In this document: in pieces, positions 58,521-64,000 of the stretch
Layout: the number at the start of each line of letters is the position of its first letter
Numbering within the stretch: the stretch's first letter is position 1
Origin: an uncultured Myxococcales bacterium
Lineage (GTDB): Bacteria; Myxococcota_A; UBA9042; DTJE01
Direction: 5' to 3'
NCBI GenBank assembly: GCA_937975765.1
Contig: CALJUR010000002.1
Coordinates: 87,445-151,444 of the forward strand
DNA length: 64,000 nucleotides
Program-made: the position numbers and the translations under genes
The notes under the pieces: model-generated
Databases searched by the model: none
The model's input: only the letters and a program-made list of their open reading frames with translations
Told to the model about the DNA's origin: nothing

Positions 58521-59360
58521 ATGACGACCCGGGTGTCCATGGTGATGCTGATCCCGTTGCTGGCGGCCGGCCTGGCCCTGCCGGCCGCGGCCGGTCCGCG
58601 CGGCGGCTGTCCCAGGGGAACGAAGGCCCGACAGGCCAACGTGAAGAAGGGAGAGTCGCTGGCCGCGGTCGCCGATCGCACGAAGACGAAGGTGCAGGAC
58701 CTGAAGCGCTGGAACCGGCTGAAGTCCGAGTCCGTGCGCAGGGGTCAGAACCTGTGGTACTGCGCGCCGGTGTTCACGCCCGGGTCCGTCGGATCCTGCA
58801 ACAGCGGCGGCCTGCGCGGCGGCGTGAACCTGGATGCCGACGGCGATCGCCAGGGCAAGGGCTTCGTGCTGGCGCCCGGGCGCAGGAACACCTTCGGCAC
58901 GCCCGCGACCGTCCGCCACGTCAAGCAGTGCATGGCGCGCTACCGGGCCAGCCACCCGAAGGGCTCGCCGGTCAACATCGGGGACATCAGCGCGAAGGAC
59001 GGCGGCCACGTGGGAAACCACGCCTCCCACCAGTCCGGCCGGGACGTGGACCTGGGCTACCTGACGAAGCCCCCGCAGGCGCGCGGCTTCTTCAACCGCG
59101 AGGCGACGTCCGCGAACCTGGACGTCCCGAAGCAGTGGACCGTCGTGCGGTGCCTGCTGGACAACCGCGAGACGAAGTTCATCTTCGCGTCCTGGACGGT
59201 GGTCAACGCGCTGAAGGCCTACGTTTCCAGGAACCGGGCGTTGAGGTCGCGCTACCTGAAATTCTTCACGAACGGCGTCATCCAGGGCGACAACGAGCAC
59301 CTGACCCACCTGCACGTCCGCTTCCGGTGCCCGAAGGGCGACCGGATGTGCAGGGATTGA
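58521..59360 (+). CDS. LysM and MepA-type murein endopeptidase
   Basis: 279 residues. Signal peptide (about 1-23). LysM peptidoglycan-binding domain (about 38-80: VKKGESLAAVADRTKTKVQDLKRWN, RRGQNLWYC). Then a LAS-family metallopeptidase domain like penicillin-insensitive murein endopeptidase MepA: zinc motif HASHQSGRDVDLGYL (HxxxxGxDxD) after NIGDISAKDGG, and the C-terminal HLTHLHVRF with the third His ligand. Expected to cleave peptide cross-links in the cell wall. TTG 58518 and ATG 58521 are both possible; AGGAG lies 9 nt before the ATG. Extra Cys pairs suggest periplasmic disulfides. Confidence 0.88.
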   Translation: MTTRVSMVMLIPLLAAGLALPAAAGPRGGCPRGTKARQANVKKGESLAAVADRTKTKVQDLKRWNRLKSESVRRGQNLWYCAPVFTPGSVGSCNSGGLRGGVNLDADGDRQGKGFVLAPGRRNTFGTPATVRHVKQCMARYRASHPKGSPVNIGDISAKDGGHVGNHASHQSGRDVDLGYLTKPPQARGFFNREATSANLDVPKQWTVVRCLLDNRETKFIFASWTVVNALKAYVSRNRALRSRYLKFFTNGVIQGDNEHLTHLHVRFRCPKGDRMCRD

Positions 59361-59476
59361 CGGCCGAAATCCCCCTTCCCCCTTCCCCCTTCCCGCACTA
59401 TCATTCCCCGGCCGGGCATCCCGGGACGCTTCGCGACGGACCGTCCGAGGGGGGCCATCTCATCGAAGGGGGTACC

Positions 59477-61033
59477 ATGCGCGCGACGTCCCGGATCCTG
59501 GTTCCCGTGCTGGCGGCGGTGCTGGCGATGGCCATCGCCTGCGGCGGCAAGGGCGACATGGCGGAGAAGCAGAAGGCGGCCTTCGCGGCGAAGAAGGTGG
59601 CGATCGCGGCCGAGGTGGACAAGGTTCTGAACGGCTGGGTCGACGACATGGTGAAGACCCTTCCCGAGGACGTCCGCAAGTTCGAGAAGGCCAAGAGCCC
59701 GCTGGTCCGGTGGCGCCTGGACACCTTCAAGTACGACTGGGCTCGCCCGCTGTCCGCCGCCGTCGTGCCCGCCAAGGGAACGGTGGTCGAGAAGGACTTC
59801 GCGGCCATCCCGGCCTTCTTCGAGACGATGGAGAGGTTCTGGAAGAAGGAGGTCGACTTCAAGGACTACATGGCGGCGTACCACGCGCTGAAGAAGACGT
59901 GCGATGACCCGGTGGCGAACCTGCTGGCCGACTTCGACCACGCGTTCGTGCACCTGGAGGCGTTCTACGGCGCCCAGGACATGGAGGGCGACGACCGTGC
60001 CGTGTACTTCTTCCGGCACTGGCAGGTCGCGTTCGGCTTCCCGCGCGAGAAGGGCGAGGCCGTGGCGGACTACCTGGCCCGGTTGTGCCAGGAGAAGATG
60101 GGCGACTTCTGCCGGAAGTACCCGTTCGAGTCGATCCACTTCGCACTGGAGCGCCCCTACCTGGGCGAGGTCAAGCGCATCGTGGGCGAGTACCTGCAGG
60201 CGCATCCGGAAGCGAAGTTCAACAAGGTCTTCTCGACGCTGCTGGCGGACGTGGACGCGCGCCTGCAGAAGGTCCCGGACTTCGTCGAGGACCCGATCAT
60301 GATCGATTCCATCGCCAAGGCGCCCTACGTCGGCGACGTGAAGGTGACGGTGACCCGCCAGGGCCTGAACTGGGAGGAGCGTGACTACCTGGACTTCGGC
60401 AAGGACTGGGTGCTGCCCGCGAAGGACTGGAAGGCGTTCGACAAGGCGGTCGGCGAGCGCATGCCCGACATGGAGAAGGAGCGCGGCCCAGAGAACCTGG
60501 AGACCCTGCTGATCACCGCGGACAAGGGCGCGGCGATGTCGATCGCGGCATCCCTGGTCGAGGTCTTCAAGAAGCAGCCGCCGCGGTACGTGGAGTTCGC
60601 GGGCCGTCGCCGCCTGGACAACATGAACCGCCGCACCAAGTTCGGCCGGCTGACCTTCCGCGAGGTGCCGGTCGCGCCGCGCAAGGTGGACGTCGAGGGC
60701 GCGGGGACGCTGAAGTGCCGGCCGCTGGGCCAGGTGCCGGACGCGCAGGATCTGCCCGGCCAGGTGGGTCCGGCCGTGTGGATCGCGGCCGACGGCACGT
60801 ACAAGGCCGGCACGTTCGCGGACGGCAAGGTGACGGGCCTGAAGGACGTGGACGCGAAGGGCGCGGTCCAGCACCTGAAGTCGGGGACGGGCCTGCTGCT
60901 GGCCGCCGAGGGCGCCACGATCGAGGCGTTCTCCGGGGTGCTGCAGCCCCTGTTCATCGAGTGCGGCGACCCGAAGTGCTCGTTCCTGAAGGAACTGCAG
61001 CCGCGCCTGGAGGCCCAGGTCTGCGGGAAGTGA
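59477..61033 (+). CDS. Lipoprotein of unknown function
   Basis: 518 residues. Signal peptide with lipobox AIAC (Cys about residue 22), then a short Lys-rich linker. The mature protein is mostly helical (KVLNGWVDDMVKTLPEDVRKFEKAK; FFETMERFWKKEVDFKDYMAAYHALKKTC), with a more mixed C-terminal third ending in a Cys-containing segment (CGDPKCSFLKELQPRLEAQVC). No family recognised. ATG 59477 follows GAAGGGGGTACC. The next lipoprotein starts 20 nt after its stop, so they are likely cotranscribed and possibly partners. Confidence 0.78.
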   Translation: MRATSRILVPVLAAVLAMAIACGGKGDMAEKQKAAFAAKKVAIAAEVDKVLNGWVDDMVKTLPEDVRKFEKAKSPLVRWRLDTFKYDWARPLSAAVVPAKGTVVEKDFAAIPAFFETMERFWKKEVDFKDYMAAYHALKKTCDDPVANLLADFDHAFVHLEAFYGAQDMEGDDRAVYFFRHWQVAFGFPREKGEAVADYLARLCQEKMGDFCRKYPFESIHFALERPYLGEVKRIVGEYLQAHPEAKFNKVFSTLLADVDARLQKVPDFVEDPIMIDSIAKAPYVGDVKVTVTRQGLNWEERDYLDFGKDWVLPAKDWKAFDKAVGERMPDMEKERGPENLETLLITADKGAAMSIAASLVEVFKKQPPRYVEFAGRRRLDNMNRRTKFGRLTFREVPVAPRKVDVEGAGTLKCRPLGQVPDAQDLPGQVGPAVWIAADGTYKAGTFADGKVTGLKDVDAKGAVQHLKSGTGLLLAAEGATIEAFSGVLQPLFIECGDPKCSFLKELQPRLEAQVCGK

Positions 61034-61053
61034 CCTCGACGGGAGGAAGGACG

Positions 61054-62007
61054 ATGCGGAACCTGACCACCCTGGCCCTGGTCCTGGCATTCGCGCTGGC
61101 GGCGTGCGCGGGCGGCAAGAAGGAGGCCCCGAAGGCGGGCGCACCGGCGAAGGCCGAGGCGGCGAAGGCCGAAGCGGCGAAGCCCGCACAGGCTCCGAAG
61201 GAGCCTCCCGCCCCCCCGTCGGAGTTCGACGGGCTGCGCAAGCAGGTGAAGGACTTCGTGGTCCTGGCGAACGCCTGCGACAAGGCCTGGTTCTCGAGGG
61301 TCGACCCCGACAAGATCGACAAGTGGGAACTGCCGGTCGACGTGCGGGAGATGGAGGCGCAGTGCGACCCGCTGCCGGGCCAGTACGAGGCGCTGGTGAA
61401 GGCCGCGGCCTTCAGGAACCCCAGGCTGGACGAGTACCTGCGGACGGCCGCGATGGTCGCCGACCGGTACATGTTCCTGGCACTGCGCTGCCAGAAGGTC
61501 AGCGTGCGCGACAAGCTGCCCTTCAAGAAGATGCTGTCCGAGTTGCGGGACGCGCTGCGGACCGACATCGCGACGCTGGGATCGGGGCTGGAGGGCGTGC
61601 TGAAACTGTCGGACGCCGAGTTGCGGGACGGCGGGGACCTTGCCGGCAACGACCGCGCGGAGTGGACGGTGGGTGCGGTGCGGCGGCTGCCGGCGGACTT
61701 CCAGGCGTGGATCGCCACGCAGCGTCCCGAGAACCTGCCGATCTGGCGGTTCGGCCTGATGACCTCGGCGGCGATGGGCACGCGGGCCGCGGCGGCGATG
61801 GGGGCGGCGCGACTGGCGCTGGACCCGGCGCTGGTGAAGGCGGGCCAGGACCTGGCGACGACGTTCGACCAGGCCTGGAACTTCTGGTCGGGGGACTACT
61901 TCGAGGCCGAGGAGAAGGGCTCGCCGGCGCACTACAAGGCGATGAAGAAGTCGGCGGACGCCTGGAAGAAGGCGTTCGCGAAGGCGTACCCGAACGCGCC
62001 GAAGTAG
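61054..62007 (+). CDS. Lipoprotein with Ala/Lys linker (DUF3829-like)
   Basis: 317 residues. Lipobox LAAC (Cys about residue 18), an Ala/Lys/Glu linker of AKAEA units and a helical body (FDGLRKQVKDFVVLANACDKAWFSR; SPAHYKAMKKSADAWKKAFAKAYPNAPK). The helical pattern with paired helices resembles small periplasmic DUF3829-type lipoproteins, a weak impression. ATG 61054 follows GGGAGGAAGGACG. The TAG stop lies inside the first of three tandem hairpin elements. Confidence 0.75.
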   Translation: MRNLTTLALVLAFALAACAGGKKEAPKAGAPAKAEAAKAEAAKPAQAPKEPPAPPSEFDGLRKQVKDFVVLANACDKAWFSRVDPDKIDKWELPVDVREMEAQCDPLPGQYEALVKAAAFRNPRLDEYLRTAAMVADRYMFLALRCQKVSVRDKLPFKKMLSELRDALRTDIATLGSGLEGVLKLSDAELRDGGDLAGNDRAEWTVGAVRRLPADFQAWIATQRPENLPIWRFGLMTSAAMGTRAAAAMGAARLALDPALVKAGQDLATTFDQAWNFWSGDYFEAEEKGSPAHYKAMKKSADAWKKAFAKAYPNAPK

Positions 62008-62029
62008 GGCGGGGGCCCCGTCCCCCGCC
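62003..62029 (+). repeat. GC-rich hairpin element containing a lipoprotein stop codon
   Basis: AGTAGGGCGGGGGCCCC then GTCCCCCGCC; TAG 62005-62007 ends the lipoprotein gene. Confidence 0.85.
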
Positions 62030-62031
62030 AC

Positions 62032-62058
62032 TGTAGGGCGGTGGCCCCGTCCCCCGCC
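62032..62058 (+). repeat. GC-rich hairpin element
   Basis: Tandem copy, TGTAGGGCGGTGGCCCC then GTCCCCCGCC, one change in the left arm. Confidence 0.85.
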
Positions 62059-62098
62059 ACCCGGAGGATCGAGGCGATCATCCGGTGCGACCCGGGAA

Positions 62099-62125
62099 TG
62101 TAGGGCGGGGGCCCCGTCCCCCGCC
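62099..62125 (+). repeat. GC-rich hairpin element
   Basis: Third copy in the 163-bp gap before purE, identical in plan to the first. Confidence 0.85.
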
Positions 62126-62170
62126 ATTGCGACGAGGCGGCGTCGAGGACCCGCCGCGAGGAGGATCGAC

Positions 62171-62650
62171 ATGGCCGAGGATCGTCCGGTCCGGGTGGGC
62201 GTGCTGATCGGCAGCCCCAGCGACAGGGCCCTGGCGGACAAGATCGTGGAGGCGTTGACCGGCCTGGGCATCGGCAGCGAGGTGAAGGTCCTGTCGGCGC
62301 ACCGGACGCCCGACCGCGTCGTGGCTTACGTGCAGGCCGCGGAAGGGCGGGGCATCCGGGTGCTGATCGCGTGCGCGGGGCTGGCGGCGCACCTGGCCGG
62401 CGTCGTGGCGGCGCACTCGCTGCTGCCGGTCATCGGCGTGCCCGTGGCCGGGGGGACGCTGGGCGGGCTGGACGCGCTGCTGGCGACGGTCCAGATGCCC
62501 CCGGGGATCCCCGTGGCGACGGTCGCGATCGACGGCGGCCGGAACGCGGCGATCCTGGCGGCGCGGATCCTGGCGCTGCAGGATCCGGCGGTCCGCGCGG
62601 CCCTCGAAGCGGCCCTGGCTGCCGACCGACTGCGGTACGACCAGCCTTGA
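62171..62650 (+). CDS. purE: N5-carboxyaminoimidazole ribonucleotide mutase
   Basis: Converts N5-CAIR to CAIR in purine synthesis. 159 residues, normal size for class I PurE. GSPSDRALADKIVEAL, LSAHRTPDRVVAYV, AGLAAHLAGVVAAHSLLPVIGVPV and DALLATVQMPPGIPVATVAIDGGRNAAILAARIL cover the active site. The usual CGAGGAAHLPG is ACAGLAAHLAG here, a mild change. ATG 62171 follows CGAGGAGGATCGAC. purK is not adjacent, and the next gene is unrelated. Confidence 0.95.
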   Translation: MAEDRPVRVGVLIGSPSDRALADKIVEALTGLGIGSEVKVLSAHRTPDRVVAYVQAAEGRGIRVLIACAGLAAHLAGVVAAHSLLPVIGVPVAGGTLGGLDALLATVQMPPGIPVATVAIDGGRNAAILAARILALQDPAVRAALEAALAADRLRYDQP

Positions 62651-62690
62651 GTCCCGATATCCCTTCTGGCTCCCGAACCGAGGAAACGAC

Positions 62691-63638
62691 GTGGGCGAGA
62701 CGATGACAGGGACCCCGCTGCTGTGGACGGGGTTCTCGGTGTTCGTGCTGGCGATGCTGGCGCTGGACCTGGGTGTCTTCAACCGGCACGAGCACGAGAT
62801 CCGGATGCGCGAGGCAGCGGCCTGGTCCGCGGTCTGGATCGGGCTGGCGCTGCTGTTCGGCGCGGGCGTGTGGTGGATCGAGGGGTCGGAGAAGGGCCTT
62901 CAGTACCTGACGGGCTGGCTGGTCGAGAAGTCCCTGAGCGTCGACAACCTGTTCGTGTTCCTGGCGATCTTCACGTACTTCGCGGTGCCGAAGAAACTGC
63001 AGCACACGGCCCTTTTCTGGGGCGTCCTGGGCGCGCTGATCATGCGCGCCATCTTCATCTTCGTGGGCGGCGCGCTGCTGCACGCCTTCGAATGGATCAT
63101 GTACATCTTCGGGGCGTTCCTGGTCGTCACCGGCGTGAAACTGATGTTCCAGGAGGAGGAGGTCCACCCGGAGAAGAACCCGGTGCTGCGGCTGTTCCGG
63201 CGGATCTTCCCGTCGACGACCGATTACGTGGGCAAGCACTTCTTCGTGCGCGGCGCGGACCGGATCGTGCGGGCGACGCCGCTGTTCTTCGTGCTGGTGG
63301 TCGTCGAGGTCAGCGACGTGATGTTCGCGGTGGACTCGATCCCGGCGGTCTTCGCGATCACCACCGACACCTTCATCGTCTACACGTCGAACGTGTTCGC
63401 GATCCTGGGGTTGCGGGCGCTGTACTTCCTGCTGGCGGGCAGCCTGGGGCGGTTCCACTACCTGCGGTACGGGCTGTCGCTGGTGCTGGCGTTCGTGGGC
63501 GTGAAGATGCTGATCGTCGACTGGGTGAAGGTCCCGATCGGGATTTCCCTGGGGGTCATCGCCGGCCTGCTGACGCTGTCGATCGTGGTGTCGCTGCTGG
63601 CCACCCGCCGCGCGAACGGCAAGGCCTCCCGACTGTAG
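62691..63638 (+). CDS. TerC/Alx-family integral membrane protein
   Basis: 315 residues, about nine membrane helices. TerC hallmarks: LALDLGVFNRHEHEI, EKSLSVDNLFVFLAIFTYFAVP, GVLGALIMRAIFIFVG, and VVVEVSDVMFAVDSIPAVFAITTDTFIVYTSNVFAILGLRALYF with the acidic residues thought to bind metal. The family includes Alx/MeeY manganese exporters and tellurite-resistance TerC. Metal (Mn2+) export or loading of exported enzymes is the likely role. GTG 62691 follows GAGGAAACGAC; ATG 62703 is the alternative. No yybP-ykoY riboswitch fits into the 40-bp gap after purE. The TAG stop is inside a diverged hairpin element. Confidence 0.92.
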   Translation: MGETMTGTPLLWTGFSVFVLAMLALDLGVFNRHEHEIRMREAAAWSAVWIGLALLFGAGVWWIEGSEKGLQYLTGWLVEKSLSVDNLFVFLAIFTYFAVPKKLQHTALFWGVLGALIMRAIFIFVGGALLHAFEWIMYIFGAFLVVTGVKLMFQEEEVHPEKNPVLRLFRRIFPSTTDYVGKHFFVRGADRIVRATPLFFVLVVVEVSDVMFAVDSIPAVFAITTDTFIVYTSNVFAILGLRALYFLLAGSLGRFHYLRYGLSLVLAFVGVKMLIVDWVKVPIGISLGVIAGLLTLSIVVSLLATRRANGKASRL

Positions 63639-63659
63639 AGCGGGGGCCCCGTCCCTGCC
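63634..63659 (+). repeat. GC-rich hairpin element containing the terC-family stop codon
   Basis: Diverged copy TGTAGAGCGGGGGCCCC then GTCCCTGCC; TAG 63636-63638 ends the TerC-family gene. Confidence 0.7.
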
Positions 63660-64000
63660 TTCCCTTGGCCGGCACGATCGGTTGCCGGAAGGCCGGTTCC
63701 GGGGATGCCTCTCCGGGAACGGAGGCCTGCAGGGGCTCCGCCCCCACCGGCCTCCTGCTGTCTCCGGCGCGGCCGATGCATGGATTGCCCCCGCAAGGTG
63801 GCCGCGCCTCCGACGGCTCCCTCCGCGGCATCCCCGGACCCGGCCCCGCGTTCCTGCGTGGACGTGGCGTATTCAACGACCGTCCTCGAACCTGCGACGA
63901 ATGTTGGCGCTGCCAGGAGATAGGGAGCGGGGATCCTGGGCCCGCGCCCCTAGGAGCCTGTCGGGAAATAGTCCAAGCGTAGGATCGACGGGGTGTTGAG
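63660..64000. other. Gene-poor 341-bp end of window
   Basis: No convincing coding sequence on either strand. It contains a two-tier inverted repeat at 63721-63755 (GGAGGCC/GGCCTCC outer arms, GGGGC/GCCCC inner arms) and a CGACGAATGTTGGCGC spacer related to the GCGATGAACGTCGGCG spacer of other repeat clusters. From about 63950 an AT-richer segment (GGAGCCTGTCGGGAAATAG) could be the start of a mobile element cut by the window edge. Confidence 0.5.
63721..63755. terminator. Two-tier GC-rich hairpin after the TerC-family gene
   Basis: Outer 7-bp stem GGAGGCC/GGCCTCC enclosing an inner GGGGC/GCCCC stem. Could be a terminator or a decayed repeat. Confidence 0.35.

Noticed and set aside
62651..62690. 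Manganese (yybP-ykoY) riboswitch before the TerC-family gene
   Set aside because: The 40-bp gap after purE is too short, and no matching structure was seen.
1..64000. tRNA, rRNA or other structured RNA genes
   Set aside because: Scanning the intergenic gaps showed no cloverleaf-like or rRNA-like sequence. Small unstructured RNAs cannot be excluded by eye.

Overview
The window is a very GC-rich bacterial chromosome segment, packed with genes on both strands. Nearly every gene has strong GC3 bias, which also produces the many long spurious antisense reading frames. Several features suggest a delta-proteobacterial or Myxococcota-like bacterium with an outer membrane. These are a complete type II secretion operon in the order gspC-D-E-F-G-H-I-J-K-L-M-N, several lipoproteins with short Asp/Glu/Pro-rich linkers after the lipobox, IPT and Cys-rich exported proteins, and the order cinA - (2H phosphoesterase-like) - recA - pilT-like - alaS. 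No rRNA, tRNA, CRISPR array, prophage or complete insertion sequence was seen.

Layout. 1-7.6 kb: the 5' part of gyrB, a GAF/GGDEF diguanylate cyclase, the nickel-pincer cofactor genes larB-larC, an RSH-like HD hydrolase, and an aspartase/class II fumarase family lyase. 7.6-9.4 kb: a 218-bp element with perfect 25-bp terminal inverted repeats, then the two subunits of a class I (Fe-S) fumarase. 9.6-13.8 kb: a heptad-repeat phasin-like protein with a near-consensus promoter and a dyad in its leader, a hypothetical protein, and a polytopic GT-C-like membrane protein. 13.8-19.0 kb: an inositol locus made of a ROK sugar kinase, a sugar/inositol-phosphate nucleotidyltransferase and a HAD phosphatase, divergent from myo-inositol-phosphate synthase and a CDP-alcohol phosphotransferase. 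Together these could make a CDP-inositol-derived product. 19.1-23 kb: hemX-like, hemA, hemC and hemD (tetrapyrrole synthesis). 23-35.9 kb: lipoproteins, a truncated CinA, a degenerate 2H phosphoesterase, an exported nitroreductase, an orphan PAAR protein, a seven-repeat Cys-rich lipoprotein, recA, a PilT-like ATPase, alaS and an acidic Thr-motif repeat protein. 36.2-40.3 kb: a 1362-residue IPT-domain lipoprotein. 40.5-55.5 kb: the type II secretion operon, preceded by a sigma-54-type promoter motif. 55.6-62 kb: an ATP-grasp operon, a PEGA-like exported protein, a LysM/MepA-type peptidase and two lipoproteins. 62-64 kb: purE, a TerC-family membrane protein, and a gene-poor end that may hold the edge of a mobile element.

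A second layer runs through the whole window. At least 24 copies or partial copies of a short GC-rich hairpin element occur only between genes. In seven places the TAG inside the element's conserved GTAGG(G)-type end is also the stop codon of the preceding gene. Copies also sit inside the secretion operon, at the gspE/gspF and gspF/gspG junctions.
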